The position numbers and the translations under genes are program-made. From positions 1 through 37,450 of the forward strand of contig JAFSHK010000012.1 in NCBI GenBank assembly GCA_017440375.1: a DNA stretch of 37,450 nucleotides, written 5' to 3'. The notes below the pieces were generated by a model. That model was not told the DNA's origin and did not search any database. It worked only from the letters and a program-made list of their open reading frames with translations. Below, piece by piece: positions 6,939 through 15,060 of this stretch (the stretch's first letter is position 1; each line of letters starts with the position of its first letter). This stretch comes from Lachnospiraceae bacterium. GTDB taxonomy: Bacteria > Bacillota > Clostridia > Lachnospirales > Lachnospiraceae.

Positions 6939-9458
6939 TCATACTTTCTTTTTGACGGTTTTGCTTTTGGTACTTGTTTTTGCGGTACTTGTTTTTGTGG
7001 TACTCGCTTTTTTTGTGTTTGTTTGTACAGCAGTTGTCTTTCCTGCTTTGATCTTCTTCAATTTTTCTGCCGCTTCATTTGCTGCTTTTGCCTTTGCATT
7101 TGCTTCCTCAATAGCTCTTTGTGCAGCTTCTTTAGCAGCCTCAGCCTCTAATGCAGTAATTCTGGCAGCTTCTTCGGCAGCTCTCTTTTCTTCCTCTTCT
7201 TTTGCTTTCCGAATTGCTTCTGCTTTTGCTCTTTCTATTTCTGCCTTTTCTTCCTTCGTATATGGTGTATAGCTAAAGATACTCATAGAAAGTGGTGCAC
7301 TTTCCATTTCAATTGCATAAGGTTTGCCATCCCATTCTTTGTCTATGGCATGTTTTACCTCACTGTTAACCATATCGCTTCCACCATATACTTCCGCATC
7401 TGTATTCAGAATTTCCTTATATTTTCCTTCAAACGGAACCCCTACCGTAAAATCCTGCTTGGCGTTTGCAAAATTAGCTACTACAACCAAAGTTTCTTCC
7501 GGCTTCTCCGCTTTTCGAAGATAAGATAACATACAAGCCTGTGGCGTGATGCAGTTAATCCATTCAAAACCTTCCCAAGAATCATCTCTTTGATACATAG
7601 CAGGAGTTGTTACATATAGTTTGTTCAAATCTGCCATTAACTGATTCAACTTTTTATGCTCATCATACTCCAACAGATTCCACTCTACGGCACGTTCTTC
7701 ATTCCATTCATCATATTCACCGATATCTTGTCCCATAAAAAGCAGTTTTTTACCCGGATGTGTCATCAAATAGCCAAAGGTCAGTCTCAAGTTAGCGAAC
7801 TGGTCTTTGCGTTCACCCGGCATTTTCCCAAGCATTGTTGCTTTTCCATGAACAACTTCATCATGTGAAAAGACAAGCATAAACTTCTCACTGTAAGCAT
7901 AAATCATACTGAAGGTAAGATTATTATGACTACCGGAACGAAAATACGGGTCATTCTGAATATAGCTTAAATAGTCATTCATAAAGCCCATGTTCCATTT
8001 GATATCAAATCCGAGTCCATCCTCTTCCACATCACTGGTTACTTTCGGCCATGCGGTAGATTCCTCAGCAATCATCAATGTACCATCGTCTCTCTTTTTC
8101 ACAATCGAATTAAGATGTTTCAAAAATTCTACAGCTTCCAGATTTTCGTTGCCGCCATACATATTGGCAACCCATTCTCCATCATTCTTGCCGTAATCTA
8201 AATAAAGCATGGAAGCAACTGCATCCATCCGAATGCCGTCTGCATGGTATTGTTCAATCCAATACAAAGCATTCGCAATCAGATAATTCTTTACTTCCGG
8301 TCTGCCGTAATTATAAATCAAAGTCCCCCAATGCGGATGACACCCTTTCCGCGGGTCCATATGCTCATACAGACAGGTACCATCAAAATTAGCAAGTCCG
8401 TAAGAATCTCTTGGGAAATGCGCCGGTACCCAATCCAAAATAACACCAATTCCCGCTTTGTGCAGTTCATTCATAAAAAACATAAAATCGTCTGCCGTTC
8501 CATATCGCGCCGTCGGTGCATAGTAGCCGATTACTTGATACCCCCATGAACCATCAAGCGGATGTTCCATAACCGGCATCAGTTCAATATGGGTATAATT
8601 CATTTTCTTCACATAATCAATAATCTTCGGTGCTAGTTCTCTATAATTATAAAATATTCTGCCATCCTCAGGCTTTGCAAAGGAGCCCAGATGTAGTTCA
8701 TAAACACTCATTGGTGCATTCGCTGCTTGTGCTTTCTTGCGGTTCTTCATCCACTTCTGGTCTTCCCAATCAAAACCATTGATTTCACGCACCACAGAAG
8801 CTGTATCCGGACGAAGCTGCTGTCCAAACGCATAAGGGTCTGCCTTCAAATAGGTTAGTCCCCCTTTTACCTTTAATTCAAACTTATAGCAATCACCAAT
8901 CTTTGCTCCCGGAACAAATATTTCAAAAATACCGGAGTCCCACAATCTTCTCATCTGGTGTACTCTTCCGTCCCAACCATTGAAGTCACCTACGGTACTG
9001 ACACGTACCGCATTTGGTGCCCATACTGCAAAATAAACACCATCTACGCCATCTAACTTCATTGGATGGGCACCCAGCTTTTCATAAATATTATAATGAA
9101 TACCAGCATTGAATTTATCGGTATCTTCTTTGGTAATCTGTGGCTTGAAATTATAAGCATCTTTTACTTTTTTCAAACTGCCGTCTTCATATTCAATCAG
9201 ATATTCATATTCAAAAATTGTTTTACCGGAAACAAGTGCTGCAAAGAAACCTTCCTCGTCCGCAAGTTCCATCTTATAGCTTTTATCCCCTTTTTCCGGC
9301 TGAATCCGAATACTTTTCGCTCCCGGCTGGAACGTCTGTATCAAAACACTGCTTCCTGCCACATGAGCACCTAATATTTCATGCGGATTATCTTCTTCGG
9401 AATAAATAATTCCTTCAATAGCCGGCCAATTCATTAATTTATATAGTTTCTTATTCAT
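6939..9458 (-). CDS. glgB: 1,4-alpha-glucan branching enzyme with long charged C-terminal tail
   Basis: Glycogen branching enzyme (GH13) that transfers glucan chains to alpha-1,6 positions. An N-terminal CBM48-like region (about 20-110) and a second CBM48 segment (about 135-230, YFAVWAPNAVRVSTVGDFNGW) precede the TIM barrel. Catalytic residues by coordinate are Asp412 in GIRMDAV, Glu465 in MIAEES and the Asp of VFSHDEVVHG near 533. The family is usually 640-730 residues, but this one has 839. The extra part (about 735-839) is an Ala/Glu/Lys-rich predicted coiled coil followed by a Lys/Thr/Ser-rich basic end (STKTSTAKTSTKSKT). It lies 35 bases after the DUF1015 gene. No other glycogen genes are in the window. 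Confidence 0.95.
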   Translation of the reverse strand: MNKKLYKLMNWPAIEGIIYSEEDNPHEILGAHVAGSSVLIQTFQPGAKSIRIQPEKGDKSYKMELADEEGFFAALVSGKTIFEYEYLIEYEDGSLKKVKDAYNFKPQITKEDTDKFNAGIHYNIYEKLGAHPMKLDGVDGVYFAVWAPNAVRVSTVGDFNGWDGRVHQMRRLWDSGIFEIFVPGAKIGDCYKFELKVKGGLTYLKADPYAFGQQLRPDTASVVREINGFDWEDQKWMKNRKKAQAANAPMSVYELHLGSFAKPEDGRIFYNYRELAPKIIDYVKKMNYTHIELMPVMEHPLDGSWGYQVIGYYAPTARYGTADDFMFFMNELHKAGIGVILDWVPAHFPRDSYGLANFDGTCLYEHMDPRKGCHPHWGTLIYNYGRPEVKNYLIANALYWIEQYHADGIRMDAVASMLYLDYGKNDGEWVANMYGGNENLEAVEFLKHLNSIVKKRDDGTLMIAEESTAWPKVTSDVEEDGLGFDIKWNMGFMNDYLSYIQNDPYFRSGSHNNLTFSMIYAYSEKFMLVFSHDEVVHGKATMLGKMPGERKDQFANLRLTFGYLMTHPGKKLLFMGQDIGEYDEWNEERAVEWNLLEYDEHKKLNQLMADLNKLYVTTPAMYQRDDSWEGFEWINCITPQACMLSYLRKAEKPEETLVVVANFANAKQDFTVGVPFEGKYKEILNTDAEVYGGSDMVNSEVKHAIDKEWDGKPYAIEMESAPLSMSIFSYTPYTKEEKAEIERAKAEAIRKAKEEEEKRAAEEAARITALEAEAAKEAAQRAIEEANAKAKAANEAAEKLKKIKAGKTTAVQTNTKKASTTKTSTAKTSTKSKTVKKKV
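6969..7013 (-). repeat. 15-bp tandem repeat in the glgB tail
   Basis: Three head-to-tail units of GGTACTTGTTTTTGC-like sequence (6969-6983, 6984-6998, 6999-7013; the third diverged) encode the repeated Lys-Thr-Ser-Thr residues of the GlgB tail. Because the unit is a multiple of three, copy-number change would keep the frame. Confidence 0.8.
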
Positions 9459-9493
9459 TTCATCACCCTTTCCTTTTCTTAGTCCGAACCATT

Positions 9494-10735
9494 TTATTCT
9501 TCTAAAGAATGTATTAAAAGACCACTGCGAAGCTTTGGTTCAAACCATGTTGACTTCGGTGGCATCAACTTTCCGGCATCAGAAACTGCAAATAATTCGT
9601 GAATACTTGTCGGATACATAGAAAATGCCACTTTACAATCCGTATGTACTCTTCTCTCAAGTTCCTTAAGCCCTCTGATTCCACCAACAAAATCGATTCG
9701 CCCGTCTGTTTTCGGGTCTAAAATATCTAAAACCGGACTCAGTAAATAATCCTGTAAAATAGAAACATCCAGATCTTTTACCGGATCACCCTTCAACATT
9801 TCCGGTTTAATCGTGAGTTTGTACCATATTCCCTGTAAGTACATTCCCATTTCACCTTTTTGGGTTGGATGATATGGTTCTATTCCGCTTTCTTCTGTTA
9901 TAAATATTTCCTGTACCTTCGCAAGAAACTCTTCTTCCGTATAACCGTTTAAAGATTTCAAAACACGATTATAATCCATAATCATAAGCTGATCATCCGG
10001 AAAAATAACAGAAAGGAAATGATTAAACGGTTCTTTTCCTGTATAATCAGGATTCACCTCTCTTCTTTTCAAAGAAACCTTCACCGCAGAAGCACAACGA
10101 TGATGTCCGTCTGCAATATAAACGGAATCTACCTGTGCAAATCCATTCTGAATCGTCGCTACAGCTTCTCCTTCATCAATTACCCAAATCCGATGTGTAA
10201 TACCATCGTCCGCCGTAAAATCATATACAGGTGTTTTCTGCATTGCCATTTCTACCTGTTTCTCAATCTCTTCTCTTCTTCGATAAGCGAGGAAAATCGG
10301 GCCTGTCTGTGCATTACAGATATCCACATGGCGAATACGGTCAGCTTCTTTATCAGCTCTTGTATTTTCGTGTTTCTTAATCAACTGATTCTCATAATCA
10401 TCCACCGAAGCACAAGCAGCAATTCCCACCTGAGATCTGCCGTTCATAACAAGTTCGTACACATAATAAGCCGGTTTGTCTTCGGTAACAAACTCACCAT
10501 TTTTCACCATCTCCCAGAGCATATCATGTGCTTTCTCATATACTTCCGGTGCATACATATCATAATCCTCCGGGAACTGCGTCTCCGGTCTGTCAATTCT
10601 AAGAAAAGAATAAGAATCATTTTTTACCTTTTCCCTTGCTTCCTCTCTGCTATATACATCATATGGTAAAGCTGCTATCTGCTCTACCAAATCGGTTCTT
10701 GGTCTGATTGCTTTAAAAGGGATTATATTCGCCAT
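9494..10735 (-). CDS. DUF1015 family protein (possible phosphoserine/serine-interconverting enzyme)
   Basis: A 413-residue soluble protein recognisable as the DUF1015 family from its N-terminus (IIPFKAIRPR), KKHENTRADKEADRIRH (about 120-136) and ADGHHRCASA (208-217). The latter resembles the DGHHR-type motif of ParB/sulfiredoxin-fold small-molecule kinases. Members often lie near serA/serC, and here the serC-serA operon is one small gene away. From memory, a Thermotoga member was described as a pyrophosphate-dependent L-serine kinase, which could run backwards to replace phosphoserine phosphatase; I cannot verify that here. AGGAG precedes the ATG. Probably the first gene of a DUF1015-glgB-mscS transcript. 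Family assignment is good; function is tentative. Confidence 0.85.
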   Translation of the reverse strand: MANIIPFKAIRPRTDLVEQIAALPYDVYSREEAREKVKNDSYSFLRIDRPETQFPEDYDMYAPEVYEKAHDMLWEMVKNGEFVTEDKPAYYVYELVMNGRSQVGIAACASVDDYENQLIKKHENTRADKEADRIRHVDICNAQTGPIFLAYRRREEIEKQVEMAMQKTPVYDFTADDGITHRIWVIDEGEAVATIQNGFAQVDSVYIADGHHRCASAVKVSLKRREVNPDYTGKEPFNHFLSVIFPDDQLMIMDYNRVLKSLNGYTEEEFLAKVQEIFITEESGIEPYHPTQKGEMGMYLQGIWYKLTIKPEMLKGDPVKDLDVSILQDYLLSPVLDILDPKTDGRIDFVGGIRGLKELERRVHTDCKVAFSMYPTSIHELFAVSDAGKLMPPKSTWFEPKLRSGLLIHSLEE

Positions 10736-10768
10736 TTCATTTCTCCTATTCGTAAAATCTTTCTTTTT

Positions 10769-10797
10769 ATTTTAGCAAAAATGCCTATACAGCACAA
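10769..10797 (-). promoter_or_regulatory. promoter for DUF1015-glgB-mscS
   Basis: Minus-strand TTGTGC (10797-10792) and TAAAAT (10774-10769) with a 17-base spacer and an extended -10 (TGCTAAAAT). Its -35 element abuts the -35 of the divergent promoter at 10786-10814. Confidence 0.55.
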
Positions 10798-10814
10798 GCA
10801 TCTGGTGTTAAAAT
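10786..10814 (+). promoter_or_regulatory. promoter for the small protein at 10848
   Basis: Plus-strand TATACA (10786-10791) and TAAAAT (10809-10814) with a 17-base spacer and extended -10 TGTTAAAAT. AAGGAAGTG follows as the ribosome site before the ATG at 10848. Confidence 0.5.
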
Positions 10815-10847
10815 AACAATGTTAATCTAAGAAAAGGAAGTGAATCT

Positions 10848-11129
10848 ATGACAGCAGAACATATAGAAATTCTTAATAAAATCAACGCTTTCGCAGAAAA
10901 GGCATTAGCCGATATCGATCCACAAAAAACACAAATTTCCTATCAGCTTGATGCGTTGCGCCCTGTTATGGAAGAAATTGCCAGAGAAAAAGGGATGTCC
11001 TTAGAAGATGTTTTCATTCTTTATATGGATCTTGCCAGCGAAGCTTCTGTCAAAGCGGAGGAACAATTACAATCGGAATTAAATGACGGTTCCGGAAATT
11101 TCTCCCACATGGCAAATAACCTCAATTAA
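10848..11129 (+). CDS. small acidic helical protein, unknown function
   Basis: A 93-residue protein I cannot assign to a named family. It has no membrane segment, signal peptide or cysteine. It is rich in Glu, Asp, Ala and Leu and reads as two or three amphipathic helices (ILNKINAFAEKALADI, LDALRPVMEEIAREKG, LEDVFILYMDLASEASVKA), ending in a polar tail. It is the only plus-strand gene between 2.6 and 24 kb and has its own promoter, ribosome site and terminator, so it is very likely real. It lies between DUF1015 and the serine operon, which it converges on. Confidence 0.75.
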   Translation: MTAEHIEILNKINAFAEKALADIDPQKTQISYQLDALRPVMEEIAREKGMSLEDVFILYMDLASEASVKAEEQLQSELNDGSGNFSHMANNLN

Positions 11130-11132
11130 AGA

Positions 11133-11159
11133 AGGCGCAAGCTCTTATCGCTTGCGCCT
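11133..11159. terminator. bidirectional Rho-independent terminator
   Basis: Perfect 10-bp stem AGGCGCAAGC (11133-11142) with GCTTGCGCCT (11150-11159) and a 7-base loop, between the convergent small-protein gene and serA. T-rich but interrupted tracts lie on both sides. The stem core GCGCAAGC/GCTTGCGC is the same as in the terminator at 21249-21272. Confidence 0.8.
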
Positions 11160-11183
11160 CTATTTCTTATTATCATTTAACTC

Positions 11184-12347
11184 TTATTTTACAACTCTTA
11201 CACGGAACACGCCTTCGATAGCTTCTAATTTCTTAACAATCTCTTCCGAAGCAGGTGCTTCAATATCTAACATTGTGTAAGCAACTTCTCCTTTAGACTT
11301 ATTAGTCATATCAGAAATGTTAATTCCTGCATCACCAAAGCATGCTGTAAATTTTGTAATCATATTGGCAATATTCTTATGGAAAATTGCAACACGACCG
11401 GCTTTTACACAAACACCCATATCACATTTCGGATAGTTTACACTGTTGATGATATTACCGTTTTCTAAATAATCCATCATCTCTTTTACTGCCATTTTTG
11501 CACAGTTATCTTCGGATTCTTCGGTAGAAGCTCCTAAATGAGGAATTACAATACATCCTTCTTTTCCTGCTGTTGTAGTATTCGGGAAGTCTGTTACATA
11601 TTTACGCACCTTACCTGCTGCAATGCCATCCAGAACATCTTTTTCGTCCATAAGAAGGTCTCTTGCAAAGTTCAGTAAGATTACGCCATCTTTCATTTTA
11701 TCAATAGCTTCTTTGTTAATCATTCCTTTGGTTGCGTCCATCAAAGGAACATGGATTGTGATAATATCACAATTCTCATAAATTTCATCTACATTCAGAA
11801 CGTGTTTAACATCACGGCTCAAATTCCAAGCAGCATCAACTGATACATATGGATCATATCCATATACTTCCATGCCCATGTGTTTTGCAACGTTAGCAAC
11901 TTTAACACCGATAGCACCAAGACCGATAATACCTAATTTTTTATCCTGAACTTCTGTTCCGGCAAAGTTTTTCTTTGCTTTCTCTGCTGTTTTGGCAATA
12001 TTCTCATCGTCCTTGTTTTCGGCTACCCATTCAATACCACCCACAATATCTCTGGATGCAAGAAGCATACCTGCAATAACAAGCTCTTTTACACCATTGG
12101 CATTTGCACCCGGAGTATTAAATACAACGATACCCTTCTCTGCACACTTATCTAATGGAATATTATTAACGCCTGCGCCCGCTCTGGCAATTGCAAGAAG
12201 ATTTTCCGGCAATTCCATATCATGCATGGCAGCACTTCTGACTAAAATACCGTCTGCTTCATTTACATCTTCTGTTTTTGTATACTGATCGCTGAATTTC
12301 ACAAGACCTACTTCTGCGATTGGATTTAAACAATGATACTTAAACAT
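11184..12347 (-). CDS. serA: D-3-phosphoglycerate dehydrogenase
   Basis: First enzyme of serine synthesis, oxidising 3-phosphoglycerate to 3-phosphohydroxypyruvate with NAD. It has 387 residues: a catalytic domain split around a Rossmann NAD domain with GLGAIG at 142-147, the PHLGASTEES segment carrying the catalytic His, and a C-terminal ACT domain (about 315-387, ending VFRVRVVK). The ACT domain suggests feedback control by serine. This is the compact Firmicute form, lacking the extra middle domain of longer SerA proteins. GAGG lies upstream of the ATG. It starts 29 bases after serC and ends at the bidirectional terminator at 11133. Confidence 0.95.
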   Translation of the reverse strand: MFKYHCLNPIAEVGLVKFSDQYTKTEDVNEADGILVRSAAMHDMELPENLLAIARAGAGVNNIPLDKCAEKGIVVFNTPGANANGVKELVIAGMLLASRDIVGGIEWVAENKDDENIAKTAEKAKKNFAGTEVQDKKLGIIGLGAIGVKVANVAKHMGMEVYGYDPYVSVDAAWNLSRDVKHVLNVDEIYENCDIITIHVPLMDATKGMINKEAIDKMKDGVILLNFARDLLMDEKDVLDGIAAGKVRKYVTDFPNTTTAGKEGCIVIPHLGASTEESEDNCAKMAVKEMMDYLENGNIINSVNYPKCDMGVCVKAGRVAIFHKNIANMITKFTACFGDAGINISDMTNKSKGEVAYTMLDIEAPASEEIVKKLEAIEGVFRVRVVK

Positions 12348-12376
12348 TTTTATTTCCTCTTTTCTCCGTAACTATC

Positions 12377-13459
12377 TTATTTATTATTTGCTTCAAATTC
12401 TCTCATAAATGCAACTAACTTCTCAACACCTTCAATTGGCATAGCATTGTAGATACTTGCACGCATACCACCAACGCTTCGGTGTCCTTTTAAATTCACG
12501 AAACCAGCAGCAGTTGCTTCTTTGATAAACTTAGCATCCGTTTCATCATTTCCTGTAACAAATGGTACGTTCATCAAAGAACGGTCTTCTTTACGAACAG
12601 TTCCTTTGAATAAGCTGCTCTCATCTAAGAAATCGTATAAAATCTTAGCTTTTTTCTCATTTAATTCTTTCATAGCTTCCAAACCGCCGTTCTTAAGAAG
12701 CCATTTGAATACTTTACCACAAATATAAATACCGTAACTTGGAGGTGTATTATATAAAGACTCATTATCTGCGTGAATCTTATATTTCATCATCGTAGGT
12801 GTTCCCGGTAATACATCATCTGTAAGAAGGTCTTCACGAATAATAACAACCTGAGTACCCGCAGGACCAACGTTCTTCTGTACACCTGCATAAACCATAC
12901 CATATTTACTGATATCCATTGGCTCTGATAAGAAACTGGATGATACGTCAGAAACAAGGATTTTTCCTTTTGTATTTGGTAAGGTCTGGAATTTTGTTCC
13001 GTAAATTGTGTTATTTTCACAGATATAAACATAGTCCATATCATCTGTAATCGGTAAATCGGAGCAATCCGGTATGTAAGAGAAAGTCTCATCTGCGGAA
13101 GAAGCAAGTTCTACTGCTTCACCGTAAATCTTTGCTTCCTGATATGCTTTCTTCGCCCACTGACCGGTCAAAATATATCCAGCTTTACGATTTTTCATCA
13201 GGTTCATCGGTACAGACGCGAAGATTAAGCTTGCGCCACCCTGCAAAAATAAAACTTTATAATTATCCGGAATATTTAATAAGGTTCTTAAGTCTGCTTC
13301 TGCTTCTTTGATAATGGTATCGTAAGCTTTGGAACGATGACTCATCTCCATCACAGACATTCCGGTTCCCTTATAGTCTAACATTTCCTCTGCAGCTTCT
13401 TTTAATACTTCTTCAGGTAAAACTGCCGGACCTGCTGAAAAATTGTATACTCTAGACAC
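12377..13459 (-). CDS. serC: phosphoserine aminotransferase
   Basis: PLP enzyme converting 3-phosphohydroxypyruvate and glutamate to phosphoserine; it may also act in pyridoxal phosphate synthesis. 360 residues, starting SRVYNFSAGPAVLPEEVL, the classic SerC N-terminus. The PLP lysine lies in YAGVQKNVGPAG, and GHRSVGGMRASIYNA is the conserved C-terminal phosphate-binding region. The start codon is GTG, supported by a strong GGAGG ribosome site. It is the promoter-proximal gene of the serC-serA pair. No serB gene lies nearby. Confidence 0.96.
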   Translation of the reverse strand: MSRVYNFSAGPAVLPEEVLKEAAEEMLDYKGTGMSVMEMSHRSKAYDTIIKEAEADLRTLLNIPDNYKVLFLQGGASLIFASVPMNLMKNRKAGYILTGQWAKKAYQEAKIYGEAVELASSADETFSYIPDCSDLPITDDMDYVYICENNTIYGTKFQTLPNTKGKILVSDVSSSFLSEPMDISKYGMVYAGVQKNVGPAGTQVVIIREDLLTDDVLPGTPTMMKYKIHADNESLYNTPPSYGIYICGKVFKWLLKNGGLEAMKELNEKKAKILYDFLDESSLFKGTVRKEDRSLMNVPFVTGNDETDAKFIKEATAAGFVNLKGHRSVGGMRASIYNAMPIEGVEKLVAFMREFEANNK

Positions 13460-13504
13460 TTTTTTCTCCTCCAGTTATGATTAAATTTTTATAAACTAAG
13501 AAAC

Positions 13505-13533
13505 ATTTTACATTTTTCCTACGCTTTAGTCAA
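13505..13533 (-). promoter_or_regulatory. promoter for serC-serA
   Basis: Minus-strand TTGACT (13533-13528) and TAAAAT (13510-13505), each five of six matches, with a 17-base spacer, about 45 bases upstream of the serC GTG. No riboswitch-like fold is evident in the short leader. Confidence 0.7.
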
Positions 13534-13594
13534 TTACATTGTTAAAAAACTTTCATTTTCTAAGCATTTCAATTCAAAATAATGATAAATCGTT

Positions 13595-14992
13595 CTAATA
13601 AAACATAACAACCGGCGTTCCTACTTCTGCCAGTTCATAAATTTTTGCCATCGCCTCATACGGTGTATTGATACAACCATGAGAACCATTTGTCTTGTAT
13701 ATATTACCACCGTAATTACTCCGCCACGAAGCATCATGGATTCCAATATTTCCTTTTACCGGCATCCAGAAATTCACATGAGAGGCATAGCCCTCTCCTC
13801 GCAAAATACGGTCGGTTTGTTTCATGTAAACGTAGTTTACTCCTTCCGGTGTTCCCATCCGTCTGGACGTATTTCCGGTAACAATAGGCGTTTCCACAAC
13901 CAATTCACCTTTTTGATAGAAATACATCATCTGCTCTGTCATATCAACTTCAATGTAGGTATTTCCGATATCATCTTTCCCTTGCTGCATTCCCATCTGC
14001 GTATATGCCGGTGTATGTACTTCTTTTACTTTCCCCGCAAAAGCTTCTTCCAAATAAGAGATTTCTGCTTTTATATCCAGCTTATTGCCATATGTACCAC
14101 CTTCAATCGTAACCAAGTCACCTCTTGTCGATGAAAAAATATGGGTGCCACCTACCGTATCGTACTCCTTTGCAAGTGTATTGACAAACTCTTCTATCGC
14201 ATTTTCCCGCACTTGTAACGCTCCGGTATCATCTAATACAAAATCACCGTTCTCATCGAGTAAAATCCAGTCACATACAACGGAAGCATCTATCGGAATC
14301 TGTTCTTCTCCCATCTGATAAACAATGCCACAATTCTGAAATTCGTCTACCATTTCCCATTGCTTCATGGTTTCCTGCATTTGCGGTGTCATCTCTAAAT
14401 CATGATAACAAGAAGCTTCTTCCAAAGAAATCTCTGTTTCCGAATTCTCAACAGCCTGTAAAATTGCCTGTTTTGCTTCATCCACATTCAGCACTTCTGT
14501 TCTTTCGTTCAAAAGTTCATAGCCTTGATTCGTTTTAATAATTGCTACTTTTCTATCCTCTTGTTTTCCTTCTAACAGAAATGGAATTTGTTCTATACAA
14601 GCATCCATTTGTGCTTTATCAAAAGAAACAACAGGTGTTAAGTTATCTTTTCTGACTTTCCAGAAACTATCTATCCACAGCCAGGAATTTTGCTGTCCCA
14701 AATAAATTTTTAGTGCTTCTTTAAAATCAAACTGATAGGCAATATCTTGTGCACTGATAAAATAGGAATTCTGGTTTTTATCATAAATTGTAATACCATC
14801 ATACTGGAATTGCCCTACAAGTTCTTCATTGACTTCATCAATACTTTTGCCAGTACAATAAATACCATTAATCCATGTACCATATTCAAATGCATTCTTG
14901 TAATAGATTGCTAATCCAACATAAACTGCCATGAACTGAATCAGTACAAGGAACACTATAATAATGATTGTTTTTATCCACTTTTTCCTCAT
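13595..14992 (-). CDS. L,D-transpeptidase (YkuD domain) with peptidoglycan-binding-like N-terminal region
   Basis: A 465-residue membrane-anchored cell-wall enzyme. One hydrophobic segment (about 8-30) places the rest outside the cell. Residues about 40-310 resemble the PG_binding_4 type repeats common in clostridial L,D-transpeptidases (GTWINGIYCTGKSIDEVNEEL). The YkuD catalytic domain fills the C-terminus, with IGIHDAS and the SHGCIN motif (His438, catalytic Cys440). It makes 3-3 crosslinks from tetrapeptide stems. It follows ilvB by 68 bases; whether it shares that transcript is unclear. No clear terminator follows; the serC promoter comes next. Confidence 0.92.
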   Translation of the reverse strand: MRKKWIKTIIIIVFLVLIQFMAVYVGLAIYYKNAFEYGTWINGIYCTGKSIDEVNEELVGQFQYDGITIYDKNQNSYFISAQDIAYQFDFKEALKIYLGQQNSWLWIDSFWKVRKDNLTPVVSFDKAQMDACIEQIPFLLEGKQEDRKVAIIKTNQGYELLNERTEVLNVDEAKQAILQAVENSETEISLEEASCYHDLEMTPQMQETMKQWEMVDEFQNCGIVYQMGEEQIPIDASVVCDWILLDENGDFVLDDTGALQVRENAIEEFVNTLAKEYDTVGGTHIFSSTRGDLVTIEGGTYGNKLDIKAEISYLEEAFAGKVKEVHTPAYTQMGMQQGKDDIGNTYIEVDMTEQMMYFYQKGELVVETPIVTGNTSRRMGTPEGVNYVYMKQTDRILRGEGYASHVNFWMPVKGNIGIHDASWRSNYGGNIYKTNGSHGCINTPYEAMAKIYELAEVGTPVVMFY

Positions 14993-15060
14993 AAGACATT
15001 TCCAGTCTGTTTTTATATAATCTTTACTCTTTTATCTATACTTTTTCGAGCAATACAATA

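Noticed and set aside
6952..7272. Plus-strand open frame rich in Val, Phe and Ala opposite the end of glgB
   Set aside because: It is the antisense of the Ala/Lys/Glu-rich GlgB tail; the hydrophobic composition follows from the complementary codons and there is no ribosome site.
10019..10669. A long (216-codon) plus-strand open frame opposite the DUF1015 gene
   Set aside because: Composition (Ile, Phe, Arg, Ser rich) is that of an antisense reading, and the DUF1015 motifs on the other strand are clear.
13460..13594. Possible T-box or riboswitch before serC
   Set aside because: No T-box motif or stable stem-loops; a plain promoter and ribosome site account for the region.
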